64,000 bases of DNA from Lycorma delicatula (lineage: Eukaryota; Arthropoda; Insecta; Hemiptera; Fulgoridae), in NCBI RefSeq assembly GCF_047948215.1, contig NC_134455.1:305678147-305742146 (forward strand), read 5' to 3'. Positions 1-13,144 of the stretch are shown here, piece by piece (the first letter of the stretch is position 1; the number at the start of each line of letters is the position of its first letter). The notes beneath the pieces are model-generated. The model was given only the letters and a program-made list of their open reading frames with translations, was not told the DNA's origin and did no database searches. The position numbers and the translations under genes were made by a program.

Positions 1-2439
1 AAAACATAAACCATGATAACAATATATGTAAAATATGTATTTCATATTTAAAGTAATTTATTAATCACAAAATATTTACAATCGTACACTGGTATTTTGC
101 ATTTTCTTTACCTCATTTAAATTTTAAATACAACTAGCAATACATTCATTTACAGTCTAATCCTGTAGCTCCTAAAAAGCGCGTTAGATTCATCCCACAT
201 TGCAGAATTGTTAAGTGGTTTTTATATCATCCCTTCGAGGCAACAGATGCAATGAATGAAACAGTAGTGTTACGAGGGTACCGTAAATCCCTTTTAGGTA
301 GTTGATGGTATTCAAAATTCGTTATCAAACATAAATGGGTTTAAATGTATTACTTCTGTATACGAAATTAAACAAATAGAAGTGCATGTAGTTTTTATGT
401 AGTGTAGTTTTTCTGAAAAAGAATTCTTTTTCACAGAACTGCTGCTATCTTAACTGAAAAATATTAAAAAGTGTCAATAGTGTCAGAAATACACTGATCA
501 GCATTCTTGCTAAAGAAAAGTAACATAATTTCAAGAAAAAGGAATTCAGGAATTGAGGAAAATAATGCAGTTAGATAATCGGGCATGTTTTTTAACTCTT
601 AGAATAATAAATTAGAGATAAATAAGAAGACTACCTTCTTCTTCCCTCTCCACAGATAATATTTGTTTAATTATTCCTTATTTTAGATAGATCTTTTAAA
701 TTCATCTTTGCTTGATTTTTTCTATTTTTAAATCGATTTTGACATAAAGTGTAGAACAAAAAGTGGCATTGAATAAAGTTTTATATAGTAAAATATAATG
801 TTAGATCTACAAAATTATTAATTAATTGCCTATATGAATCAGATAATTCCTTTCATGACAGATCAAGAAATATATTTCCCTAATATATTTTTCCGTAATT
901 CTTTAAGAATACCCTAAAACACGGATATACACAAAATTCTTCACTAATATTTTAAAGTTACATGATATAAATATACGAGTATGTCCTATTTTTTCTGTCA
1001 TTTCTAGTTTTGAAAATTTTCATTTTTACAAATTATATCCGAATATCATTAATTTGGAGTAGCAAATAGTGATCATTAAATGTGTATGCATTTCTATACC
1101 AAATTTTATATATACGAGTATTTCTAAAGATAATTTTCAAACAATTTTTTTCTACATAATTTTGATTACAAAAATTGGGTTTTTGATTTTTGCTTAATAA
1201 TTAGTTGAGAAATCAAGCTGTATATATCGGTATTTACTTGAATATAGAAATTATTATTAATATATTTAAACTATTATTTCGGATATAACTCCCAATTCAA
1301 CATTTCCTTCTTAACAGTTATTTAAGTAGATTTATAAACATGGATATTTTAATGAATTTACAGGGACAATTAAATTTTTAAACAGGAGATAATTTCTTTA
1401 GATTTTTAATTTTCACAGGTTTAACTAAAATAATCTCTCGATAATAATCTTATGATAGCATAAATTCATCTATAGAGATGAATTTATAACTCTTAACATA
1501 GATTAGAAGTAACCAAATACCGTTTCTAGTTACGGTAAATAGAACTAGATTATTTTTTTAAAAAAGGAAAATTATGACGTACTCGACTTTCTTGCTAATT
1601 TACTGAATTGGATGATCTGATTTTACAGCCTAATTACATTTATGTAAAATTAGAACATCCAGTTTAGGTTTACTATTTTAATTTGTAATTAGAGGGAAAA
1701 TACAACAAGTTTTAAATCTGTTAAAAATTACAAAAACACGATAGCCAAAAAAAAAGAAAAAAAAGTCCGGCCAGTGCATATCATTATATGAAGTATAATA
1801 TAGAAGTGCGAAGCCTCACTAAACTTCGGACCATTAGCATTAGATCCGTGAAGGCTTTATACCAATATGACTGAGACCCTTGAATGTTATACATCACAAG
1901 ATGAACATTTTGATGAACAACATTATTAGATTTACCTCCATTTTATCATAAACGACCACAAACAGAAACATTTTGCTAAACTTTATGTAACTCTGCAGTT
2001 GAGTTGGCGTAAAACACGTACTCGTTGGTTTTTAATCTCTCGTTACTCATATCCTTAACTGGAAGTAATGGAGGGTCACTGACTAGTATTCTCTGAACCC
2101 ATTCCTATCATCTGGAAACAATTTGACCTATGCCAATTCCTCTGTCCTTTGTTCTCTCATAACGATGATGGGAGGAGCTGTTTTGTGCTTTACCTGATAA
2201 ATAGGTATCGGACCGTCATCGGTAACATCAGGTAAAATAAGTTCATATTTGATCTATCGGTGTCCATTGGCATTATACTAGTGATAATGATTTCAACGTC
2301 ATACATACAATCAAGTAAATTATCTTATTCATTCTTATAATCCTCATCACTTGCAAAAACTTGCACTTGGTTTCAAACATTATTCTTTAATATATTTTAT
2401 ACTATAGGATTTGTATATAGTATATTTATATCATATTTT
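1..2439. other. AT-rich DNA without recognisable gene
   Basis: Both strands are full of stops and I recognise no protein motif, tRNA or repeat terminus. A slightly GC-richer patch lies near 2040-2230. An A-rich run with interspersed G occurs at 1747-1764. Confidence 0.5.
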
Positions 2440-2935
2440 CTGATCTTGTAGGAATCCTATTTACGAAATATTATCTCCATGAATAAATTTCACATATAAA
2501 TTATAAAAAAAAAAAAAAGTTATAAAAAATTTGGTAAGATGTTTGAGATTGCCGATTTCAAGTCTGATATCTCTATGTAACATTTTCCTTTAAAAAAAAA
2601 AAATAAAGAACAGACTGTTTAATATAAAGATATATTTTTTTACCAACGTAACTGAAATTTAAATAATGCAGTTAATGAAATTAATTATTTTAAATGAAAG
2701 ATATAAATTTTTGATAAATTTATGTAAAACTTTAAAATATTTGTGAAGAGAAAGGCGTATAATTGAAAGCTAAAATTTTATTTATATTTAGGCATTGAAT
2801 AAACGCAGCAATAAAACTGTTTAAATTTTACGGGCACTAAAACTAAATTCAAAATACAAACATTCCGGCCTTTGTAAACGATACTGCAGTTTTCGCAAGA
2901 GATATGGACGAGGCTAAAATTAAAATGGCAACAAC
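2440..2935 (+). repeat. Duplicated block, copy 1, ending in an RT active-site fragment
   Basis: This block is repeated in the same orientation at 5000-5455 with high similarity, including the shared landmarks ataatgcagttaat and aaacgcagcaataaaact. The first ~415 bases are AT-rich and noncoding. The last ~75 bases (from 2859) translate to a segment with FVNDTAVFARDMDEAK, which matches the FADD-type catalytic box of LINE reverse transcriptases with the first Asp changed to Asn. Similarity stops near 2935, whereas copy 2 continues into more LINE sequence. Because the AT-rich part and the RT fragment are joined identically in both copies, the junction is older than the duplication. This is a non-functional remnant. 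Confidence 0.7.
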
Positions 2936-2959
2936 ACAGATTTTACGATTACAGCTTTT

Positions 2960-3590
2960 ATGAAATTTCTCTGGGACTTCTTTCAGGGGCTTCAACCGAT
3001 TACTTAATCGGAGGTTGGAATGTTGGAATCTGTTAAGTACAAACCAGTAGGGAACTTGGGTATGTTTTTTGAGGTTGTGAAGGCCATATTTTATACTTTC
3101 GAGTATGTTTCATTTCAGAATCCTCTATACATCTTATCAAAATTTAAGAAGGCTTCACTGGATCATACGTGGATCAGTCTTTTTTTCCGACCGCGGTTCT
3201 TTTGCAATCGTAGCCATCCTGAACCCTCGTAGGGGAAGACATTCGCCTTGTGACGATCCCGGTCGCCACACCAACACACCGTTCCTAGCCCATAGGGGTA
3301 GGAACGGTGAGTTGGTGTGGCGGAGATCATCTTTTTGACCCTCTGAATTTGATAACACAACACAGTCATCAGTTTGGCCTCTGTCAGAATGCCACCGATG
3401 CAAATGCCTGGGCAGACATTTCCATCAGTTTATTTACAAAACCTACCATCGCCCTCCTTAAGGTCTTTTCCAACCACGATCAACTACCAGCAAAGTATTC
3501 CAAAAGCTTATATTATCAAATACCAGTTAAATCAAAATTAAGAAACAGCAGTAGGTCATACTATATTGTGCTTAGCAGAATCTGAAGAGG
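2960..3590. other. GC-richer island with a long hairpin, unidentified repeat
   Basis: Base composition rises clearly above the flanks. Short open frames occur on both strands (for example 3155-3403 on the minus strand), but none has a motif I recognise, and part of their shared look comes from the hairpin at 3265-3321 being read in both directions. It may be a transposon fragment, but I cannot assign it. Confidence 0.35.
3265..3321. repeat. 23-bp inverted repeat (hairpin)
   Basis: The left arm at 3265-3287 begins gccacaccaac and the right arm at 3299-3321 ends gttggtgtggc. They pair at 22 of 23 positions around an 11-base loop. Such a long, GC-rich arm is unusual in this AT-rich region. Confidence 0.85.
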
Positions 3591-4999
3591 ATTGATTAAC
3601 AGAATTTTCATATTATCACCGGTTAGATTTCATCTAATACTCTAATGAATACAGCTCAGGTTGAATTTTTTAACGTGTCGAAATTGATCTATTTTTTGTA
3701 TCTTCTGTTTTATTTCTAAAGCTGTCTTAGGAAAGTTTCAACTGAACGCCCTTCTTATTTTACGGTTTTGAACATCTTCCTTAATTTCCTTCAGCTATTC
3801 CTTTTCTTTATATTTCTTTAACTTCACCTTCTTTGATTATTACCTGATGACACTTTCCATATAGGATACGCCCTAATCAAGATATCTTCCTTTTCCTTAT
3901 CAAATACAATTTATGTTAATTTATTTCCGAACGGAAAAAAGAAATAAATGACAACAATAAAAATTATAAAGAAGGAATAAAAATAATAGAATTGTACAGG
4001 CATGGTTAACTCGACAAAACTACATAAGGAGCTGTAACACATAGATTTCATGATGTATTTCACTGTTTTAACTTATTAAAACACTTTTTTTTTAGACTTC
4101 ACCATATATGTATTATCATCAATAAATAAAAATAACCGATACGAGTAAACACAGTTCACTGCTTTGAATTTTTGTACAGCAAAGTAAGCAAAAATATACT
4201 TTTTAAACCATCAAACATTAAAATTTATTGAAAACGTTCAAGAATCTCTATGTTTGTTCATTTAGGTGTGATAAATAATACATGTGTACTGAAACTTGTA
4301 CTTTAACACGTTCAGTAACAGTCAATATTTCTGTTCAGGTCACTAGACATTTTAAATTTTAAACATCAATTACTAATGTATGTTTATCTAACTCATTCAA
4401 ATATAACATACTATTTTACATATTGTAAGTTTTATTCATAATATAATTTTTTAACCATAAAAATAATGACATACATCAGTATCAATTTACCACTTTTATG
4501 TACAAGAATTAAATAGATTACCATAAATAAAAATTAATCTAGTAATGATAATGTGTAAGAATTAACAAAAAATTGGATATAAAGTTACAAGATTTTTGTT
4601 ACATCATGAAACGTAATAAATAAATAAAAACGTAAACAATGATAAAATAGGCTAAACTAACTCTGTGCTATTCTCAGAGACAACGGTTTTTTAACTATAT
4701 ATTATAACAACTTCCAATGTCAGCAATATTTTAGCACAATGCTTGAAAATAATGTTGACTTGTCACGCACTGTCGGTTCACATTGTCTGTACCAGAATAA
4801 AATGAAACTCATAAATATATCACATAATTGTGTATGTGATATTATATACTATACGCCTAGATTTCTTTTAACAAGAACTATAAAAAGTCAATTTATCAAA
4901 GATAGATATTTTTTATGTTTTAATCTCAATAACTTACGTGTTATATTTTATAACATTTATGTGGTTATAACTTACTCAAACAGTAACATGGTCAAACTT
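3591..4999. other. AT-rich DNA without recognisable gene
   Basis: No protein motif or repeat terminus was recognised. The longest open frame (4739-5011, plus strand, 90 codons) has no recognisable domain and runs into the start of the duplicated block, so it is treated as chance. Confidence 0.5.
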
Positions 5000-5455
5000 C
5001 TGAACTTATAGGAATTCTATTTGTGAAATATTTTCTCCAAGTTACATTGTTTCGACTGTATAAATTATAAAAAAAAAAAATATATATTATTTATATAATA
5101 AAATTTGGTAGGATATTTGAGATTGCAAGTCTGATTACCCTATGTAATTTTTTTCTTTAAAAAAATAATAAAGCACAGATTGTTCAATATAAAGATATTT
5201 ATTTTTTTACCAACGTGATTAAAATTTAAATAATGCAGTTAATAAAATTAATTATTTTAAATGAAGGATATAAATTTTTAATAAATTTATGTAAACTTTA
5301 AAATAAACTTGAAGACAAAGGCCTAAAGCTAATTTTTTTTATATTTATGCATTTCATAAACGCAGCAATAAAACTAAATACATAAATACAAACATTCCGG
5401 CCTTCGGAAACGATACTGCAGTTTTCGCAAGAGATGTAGACTGGGCTAATATTAA
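5000..5455 (+). repeat. Duplicated block, copy 2
   Basis: This is the second copy of the block at 2440-2935, with small indels and changed A/T runs. It ends in FGNDTAVFARDVDWANIK, the RT FADD-type box, and here flows directly into further LINE-coding sequence downstream. Copy 2 is therefore the more complete version. Confidence 0.7.
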
Positions 5456-6265
5456 AATTTAAAAACTAAGGGAAGTGCAAGCTAAATTGGTCTTCAAATT
5501 TCTTATGAAAAAACTAACTGGCTGTCCAATGACAAAGAGAACAGAACTTAAGCCCTTAAAATTTCTGAAAACAAAATAAATAGATTTCAAAAATTTAAAT
5601 ATTTGGGAGAAATCTTAATACCAAATATAACTGAAAAAAAAAATGGGATGAAGAATAGAGTACGAAAATTGGAAACCACATATTATCTCACGAAAATATT
5701 CGTGAGATAATATACTTTATATTAACAGTGCAGATAACAGTGCTTCTTGTAGCAAGAAGCACTGTTTGGGACAGAATGTCTGTAATGCTTTTCAAAACAA
5801 GAAATAGCAAAAATAGAAAAAAGAATTTTAAGGAAAATTTATGGACCAAAATATGAAGATTGAATTTAAAAATTTACATATGTGCAGAAAAAATAGGAAT
5901 CTTAATCCGAAAAGAAGATTACAGTTTTAGTTTTATAAAAATTTATACAGAATGAACAACCAAAGACTAACAAAACAAATATTTAATTTCTACATAAACA
6001 GAGCCGCAAAAACCAAGTGGTTTAAAGAGATAGAAACACATCTAAAAACATAAAACATTTCTAAGGATCTGTGTAAAGACAAATTTAGAAAATTGATTCG
6101 AAAATCTAATTTTTCAGACAGAAGAAAAAAGATGGATAATAAACTTAAATAGATGGAAGGAGGAAAGGCGACAACAACAGAGGAAAAATATGAGAACCTT
6201 TTGGGAAAAGAAAAAAAAGTCAAAACTATGCAAAGGTGATCGGTAGTGGTCGTAACGAAAAAACG
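5390..6265 (+). pseudogene. RTE-like LINE, C-terminal end of the reverse transcriptase ORF (degenerate)
   Basis: Several frames carry, in the expected order, pieces of an insect LINE reverse transcriptase: FGNDTAVFARD (active-site box, first Asp changed), then KFKYLGEI followed by KNRVRKLETTYYLTKIF (region after the thumb), then KILRKIYGPKYED, then a basic C-terminus with TKWFKEIE-like and WEKKK-like words up to about 6240. Stops and frameshifts break it throughout, and two short hairpins interrupt it at 5681-5766. The order and spacing fit RTE-type elements common in insects, but I cannot fix the clade. No endonuclease domain is visible upstream, so the copy is 5' truncated. An intact element would copy its own RNA into the chromosome; this one cannot. 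Confidence 0.7.
5681..5766. repeat. Two adjacent perfect hairpins inside the LINE remnant
   Basis: Arms of 14 bp at 5681-5694 and 5699-5712 (tattatctcacgaa, 4-base loop) are followed at once by arms of 13 bp at 5736-5748 and 5754-5766 (aacagtgcttctt, 5-base loop). Both interrupt the LINE reading frame. Confidence 0.85.
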
Positions 6266-6269
6266 CTGT

Positions 6270-9200
6270 AATAAGACTAATAAAATGTAGAAATTTAGTC
6301 TAACATATATTAAGCCAGAACGATGATGGTTTTGTAAACAAATAAATTGGAAATAATTAAATCATAATAAGATTAATCAACTAGAATTTTAAATCTATAA
6401 GTAGATTGCGATAGAAACTACATTATAACAATAGGGTAAATGACGGATGATAAGATTAAGCAATTAGGAGTTTTAAATTTTTATATTACAAACTTTTAAA
6501 TTAAATATAATCTACTGTACCGTGATTATTTTATCTAGAAGAATAAGTATTAATCTGTGGGGAAGCTGAGTTAATTTTGTGGTTGTTTATACGCGGCTAT
6601 TCAATTGTCTGTAAGTAGATTATTGTAGAAACGACAGCTGAGACCGACTTGGCCCGAGAGTAATTTAAGCGGGGTTAATAATATTATTTAGTTTGTCACT
6701 TTCTCTCGAGGGGTATCGAACCTGAACAAAATTATTATTATTTTCCTACAATATGAAGCGTTTATAGCAGTTAATAATAATCGTGTTTTTCAAATCTTTT
6801 TGTTAATTATACATTATACCTACATATTTTGGTTTGGGAAATTAGATCTTACCCGCATAGTACTTTTTAATTATATTACGAGTACATGAAATTCAATTTA
6901 GCAGTAATTAATAGTAACATGGCTGAAAAAGATATGTATAAAAAAATGTATATTTATAAAGAAATTATAATGTTTTTCTTAATTTTCATTTAATTTTTTA
7001 GTTCAGCAAAGTTACTTCTGAAAATAATACTGTTTTATTTTCACCCTTTTATTTAAATTAATAATATGATTTAATCTTACACTTTTCCAACGAGGTAAAA
7101 ATACGTTTTAAAGGGAATTGGAAGTTGTTTTGTTTTCTATTTGTTTTAGAATGAAAATCAAAATAAATGCTCTTCAGAGCTTTTAAGTGGTGGCCTTAAT
7201 GTGAATAAAAAGTTAAGCCTCACTATATATTTAAAGCTTTCAAATGTAAATACTCACGCACTCAGACAATACTAGAGGTTGTATGCTTGGGACTTGTGTG
7301 TAAAAAAATAATGTTAACTTAAAGATTTGTTAACTTCTTAGTTGTGGACATAAAGACATTTTATTTTCGTCATAAGTTGTAGAAGTAATAGAAACAGAAA
7401 AAAGAATAAATATAATAATTACAAAATTATAGATTTTCTCTTTTTCTTAACGACAAAAAGTGGTTTAATAAAAAAAATACGAATTTTTTTTATCAGCATT
7501 AAAAAAGTCGTAGTCATATTTAAATCGTATTTACACTTGACTTATTCTATTTTAAGAAAAACCGAATTGCATTTATTTAATAATCATTCCAGCAGTAGGC
7601 TAATAATCAGAATTTCATCTGCGGGACATTAATTTTTCAATAAATTGAGATAAGCATTTGGTTAATCTCTATTTAAAAGAGAAAACCTCTTTAGTAATAG
7701 TCTGATCGAAGATAACAAGTTCACATCGCACTCCAGTTGGCACGTCTCTTAACTTTTCTACAAACAACTAAACTTCTTTTCCTTTTGAAACAATGAACTT
7801 AAGTCCTACGTGTAGAATTTCATTAAGAAATTATCTTAGACTAACACTTAAACTTCAAATGTTAACGCATTTGAATATTATAAAAATGAAGGAAACTAAT
7901 TTTCTTTGTTTAATTGCATTACATTATATTGTTATAAAATAATAAAATTGAGTAAGTTTTAGTTAAAAAAAAGAGAAAAAAGTTAGGATCACGAATGTTA
8001 ATATGAATAATGAAATTTAAACTTAGATAATGAATAATAAAAGTTTGTGTTAATAGAATAATTTTTTTCATTACTCCAATTACATAAAAATTATATACAA
8101 AAAATAACAGCAATAATAATTTTAAATAAACGATTTTTTGTAGCTCATTCACAACTAAAAGTAAAATCGACTTACTATTTAAAAAATTTTCATCAGAAAA
8201 TTTAAAATCTTTCCATCGATTCAAATTACGAATAGATTCAAAATAAGTATATTTTTACCTATTACTAAAATGTACAATTCATTAATCACAAGTAAACAAC
8301 CTTTGTTTGTCCATTAACACAGGTTGCAATGATCATTCTAATTATATTATACTAGCAGGAATAAGACATATAAAAAACATCTGAACTTGAAAAGGTGACA
8401 GAGGTGAAACGATTGATATTATAAAGTTTTTACTGCTCTCCAAGGGTCATATTACTTTGAAAAAAAGGGTTGAATTTCCGAATCTTTATTTTTGAATTAA
8501 AGGAAGTTTGAAAGCTGCTAAAGATAAGGAAAACTGAACCTTTTGGATAATATTATATTTTTCTTTATTTTTCACATTATCCAACAAACAAAAAAATTAC
8601 TATCATGATATTTCAAATTCTGTTAACTGCGACCTTTGTAACAAGAAAGTGTGAATTTGTTTTGCTTTTATGTAATTGTCAAATTGTATTTTTTTTTTAA
8701 AGTAGCGTATATTTTGAAGAAAAGGATGATTATTACAATATATAAAGTTCTGTTAATTTCTAAGTTGTATTTTCTTGGTTTTGGAAGTAAAACCCATTTT
8801 AGAATATACTCCAGTATTTAAAATATTTATGAGTATATTGGTGATGGAGGTTTCTAGGAGGTTACAGGAATAAAATATTTTCAATTTTAGTGATATTACT
8901 CTTGTGTTTCCGTAAAATCAGATTCAAAAATTTTGCTGTTGTGGAATAAATAGTTTTCTCATAATAAAATTTATTTTTTATCTACATACAATTAATTATA
9001 TTATCATGAAATTCACCAAATGGTGAATTTAGATGCTATTTGAGAAGTTATAATATGGCCTTTGCCATTTTTGATGGAGGAACCTTTAAAAGAATGGTAG
9101 GAATTTTTATACTGGTTCAGTAATTCTCGAGATTACTCTAAAAAACAAATACTTTTCTTACACAACATAAAAAATTTAACAAAAACATGTTTTAACATTT

Positions 9201-11699
9201 AAGCTTGCCTATCAATCTAATTTTGCTAATCAGTAATCTCATATTCCCATCCTAACTGAAGATAATAATTTCTGAGACGTTGTGGGAGAGATAAATAACC
9301 AATGTCTGAAAGCGGCCTTGATGTACTTCTTTGGGTTGTTTTATGTTTTCTAGGAATCACTCAGAGAACAGAGATATATCGACCTTATCACCACATACCC
9401 CTTCTACTTGTGATTGAGCCTTTACTTCGTAACTTTTTTTTATAAACGCCAATTTGATTTGTGTTTATAGATACGAGGACTTCTGTGAATTTTTCTTTAG
9501 TGTTAGAGTAGTTTGATTGAATTGTCCTATAGCCTGCCTTGGGATCCGGTGGCTTGAGCAAAACTTATCCTGTGCTGAATTTGTAATTCTTTCTAAAATA
9601 ATATATAATTTCTTAGATTGGATTTATTTATATAAAATTATAAATTTGTATACAATAAAATAATGAATATTATTTTCATCAGATCGATATGGAGAATCAT
9701 TTTTACTTTTTAAATTTAAAAAAAAAAATATGCTTTTAGTTTGCAAAATGGGTTTTAGTTATTTTTTTTTATTTAAAAAAATAGCAGTTATCATGACAAC
9801 AATAGATTTTCGTTATAAAATAAATATCATTATTATAAACTTAATATCCTACTTAAAATATTTATATATCACGTAATATAATGCATTACGTAATACAAAA
9901 TAATTTTAAGTTATTTGATTAGATGGCTTCTTTTCACTATTAACAAGATGGACAATGATTTGTGGTTTCTAGTGAGAAATTCTATCAAGAAATTTGAAGG
10001 ATAAGACTTAATAATATGCGGTTTTTTCAGTGTTTCTTTGTAAAACTATTGAAATTCTAGCTTTGGCACTAACTGATAAAATAATGCCATGTTCTATGTT
10101 TTAGAATGCTGTAAAGTAATACAGAATGCCACAAAATAAAATTTATTTTTTACTATAATATTATTTAGTATAATTTTTTCAGGGAGGAGAATTTATTGCA
10201 ATTTAAAAAAAAATTATGTTTTTCTTTCCAAACAAAGCGTTCACTTGTTTGTATAAAGTCACAGCTTCAGTTTATGTTACATTGGTACAAAAGTATACGG
10301 CTTATTGTTAGAATGATTTGTCTGGCTACTATCAATGTATGTTACTCATATATATCCTTGATATTTCTGTTTTAAAGTAGACTTATATAAAAAAGATATT
10401 TTTCGAAGTATAGTTGCTTATTATAGTCGTTGTTTGTACTATTCTTTTACCTAAGCAATGGATACCTTTGAGCTGTAGAAAGCGAGTCTTGATTAATTGT
10501 TAACACACATGTACGCCCGTATACCAACTGAAAAAACAGATGGATCTGACTAGTGTTTCTCTGAGAGTAATAATATTCTTTCTACAGCAAATCCTACGGT
10601 AAATGGCGTGAATGTGTTACTTCTATGGCAGAATATCACTGGAATTTTGGGAGGATAGGCATGCTGGTATGCAAAAGCTCAGTGAAGAAGGCAACAGGAA
10701 ACCCTCTCTATTCTTTTCCCTTGGAAGCCTTATGTGAGATGCTTACTATTCTTGAGAACGGAAATCTGTTTTTGGGATTTATTTCTTATGTCAGTAGCTT
10801 CTGCTACTGATAGTTTACGGCATCTAAACACACACAAATTTTCTAAGATCAGAATAAAGTTTATTGCAGATAGAGTAATATCATTTAGTGTATAGCAGCA
10901 GATTTATGTTCGCATTATATGTCACTAATTCAGCCATATAAAAGTTTTAAATCATCGCTAATACCGTACAAATTCATTACGATTTAATGGAAAAAAATTT
11001 CAGGAAAAAATTTGCTCTCTTAGAAAACATTTTAAGAATTAAGTTAAGCTTGTAGATATCATTCTTTTACAGAATTAGACGTGATCGTATTGATTCACTG
11101 AATGTTAAATAAATCAAAACTATAAATTAAATCGAGAAAAACAAAAAAATTATTTAAAGTAATTTTTATATTTTTTTAAAAATAGAATTTAAATTTACCT
11201 GATTAATTTAAGCAGGCTTTTTTCGGGTTTTTTACTGAAAATATCAACAATAAAATTTTATTAATTAATTAATTAATTACATTAACCTTTATTTGAAAAA
11301 CTAATAATATTTTTAACGGAATTCAAAATAGAGTGACAATTGAAGCATATGTATTTTAAAACATTTCTTTAAGCCTTAGTCGATACTAAATGGTATTAAC
11401 TTAAAATCAATTTATATTTTGTGAGAAATTTCCTTTTGTGATCCACTGTTATTTCCAGATACCATCAATGAAACATTTTTGTTAATGATAAACTACAAGG
11501 GCATGATGACGACTTATAGAAATTTTACTTGTTTTCTACCATTTTTTAGTACTGGATTGTTATGGCGTGAATGTGCTAGTATATGTCTTAACCGTCTAGA
11601 ATGTCGATGTTAAAAATTTACACAGCATATGTTAATGCTAATTTTTATCTATTTTAGTTCGTTAAAATAAACATAATTTCGAATAAAACATAATTCGAT
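6270..11699. other. Long AT-rich stretch without recognisable gene
   Basis: No protein motifs, tRNA or clear transposon ends were found. GC-richer patches at about 6590-6730, 9240-9580 and 10480-10800 could be old repeats, but I cannot name them. A 101-codon minus-strand frame (7919-8224) is Lys/Leu/Phe-rich, as expected from AT-rich DNA, and is not called. Confidence 0.45.
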
Positions 11700-11998
11700 A
11701 AAATTAATATTTACAAAGCTATTAACGACTAAAAAATATAAATGGCCGCCATTTTGAAACTTTCTTAGATAAAATATTCATTTATTTTGTAAAAGTTACA
11801 AGACAAATGTACACCAAGTTTCATTAAAATATCTTAATCCGTTCTTAAGATATAGATTTTATTGAAAAAACTCAAAATGATGGACAGAGGGAATAAATAG
11901 CGAGGTAGGGGATTCGTCTACATAAACTTATTGGTTTATTTTGATGTCCTGAATCAATCCCTTAAGTCTATCCAAACCTCCCGGGACACTCTGTATAA
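11700..11998 (+). repeat. Dispersed insect repeat ending in a transposon-like terminus
   Basis: The segment contains aatggccgccattttgaaa, a tract reading caagtttcattaaaatatct, and ends cctcccgggacactctgta. That end resembles the terminal sequence of many insect DNA-transposon derivatives (a start like acagggtgtcccg on the other strand). No matching opposite terminus was found in the window, so it may be a one-ended fragment. The assignment rests on recognition of the terminal motif. Confidence 0.45.
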
Positions 11999-12140
11999 CT
12001 GACTGTTAAATCAAAGGTTTCTGGGTCGATTCCCTGCAGGGGTCAGAACTTTTACTGCTGCATAAAACTAAATTTCGATAGTTTCCTTGTCAAAAAATGA
12101 CATAAGCAAAAAAAATAGTAGTTTATGATATTAATAAATG

Positions 12141-12163
12141 TAATAATAATAATAATAATAATT
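12141..12163. repeat. (TAA)n microsatellite
   Basis: About seven tandem copies of taa. Confidence 0.9.
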
Positions 12164-12289
12164 ATAGTCCTGATAATAATTTTCTAAAAAATATCAAGAG
12201 TAATAGAAATTATCGTAGCAGCATAAAAATATTCCACAACCCCCTATTGATAGAACCTGATATTGACGTCACCCACTTTCCAGTTGTGT

Positions 12290-12572
12290 CTCAGGGAATA
12301 CATATTAGATACTTCACTCAATAATGATTTATTGCATCTTTAAACATAACGATTGTCTCTTATACCATTCTCGTACAAGTGTAATATTGTATAGAGCAGG
12401 CGATATTTTAAGAACGTCATTAAATACTCATCTTAATTGTTTTTCGATAAATTTATATTTGTTTCCTTTCCGATAGTCAATGATATCCTGCATTCCTTAA
12501 AACAGTGCTAAATTTATAGATAATACATTAAGATTTTTCCACTTGCTAAACTTTCAAACTAAATTATGATAA
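12290..12572 (+). repeat. Long inverted repeat, left copy
   Basis: The reverse complement of this segment matches 18058-18345 over about 285 bases with few differences. Shared landmarks are cgattgtctcttataccatt, gcgatattttaagaacg and ttccttaaaacagtgcta. The two copies face each other across ~5.5 kb that includes the twin-primed jockey LINE. They may be the termini of one large element or two independent insertions of the same repeat. Confidence 0.75.
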
Positions 12573-13144
12573 GCAATTATGTTTTATTATTTATTTTAAT
12601 TTTTCATTGTACTGAACCAGTTCATATAGAGCTCAGTTTTTTTAAGCTGAACTCAGTTCAATAACTCAATATAAGATAAGCTAGGTATACTTTTCACGAA
12701 CTACTAATATAATTCGTTGATGATTAAGAGGCAGCGTTTCATACTTCACGTACCTAATCAGTTGGGAAGACAATATGAAATAAATTTAATCAAATTTTTC
12801 TTCAACTTTTTTATATCACTCTTTTATCAGAGAATAATTAGTGAATGATGTAACTTTTTACAAACTGATTACAAACGTTTATTAAACTTTAAAGGATTGA
12901 ACTTTAAGATTGTAATTATTTGTCAAGATATTTGGACTTATGTTGTAAATTTATGAGTAAATCCTTATTTTACATCAAAAAATTGTTACCTTGATTCTTT
13001 TTTACATTTTTTTTATAAATTCTCATAAAAATTTAAAAATAATGTAATTTCTTTAGTTATCAATATAATTATTGGCAACGACTCTGATAGTTAAAAATTC
13101 ACAAGACTTGAATACAAATCCGAACTATTAACTACTGCTTTCAA

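Noticed and set aside
3155..3403. 82-codon minus-strand frame with RHTNSPFL and WRPGSS words
   Set aside because: It runs through a hairpin read in both directions, and no family could be named.
6590..6740. GC-richer patch as a possible solo LTR or primer-binding site
   Set aside because: No terminal TG..CA pair, target duplication or second LTR could be found.
7919..8224. 101-codon minus-strand frame rich in Lys, Leu and Phe
   Set aside because: Composition is what random AT-rich DNA gives; no motif.
12005..12060. tRNA T-arm-like text (ctgggtcgattccctgcagg)
   Set aside because: No acceptor stem, D arm or A box can be formed around it; at best a very worn SINE trace.
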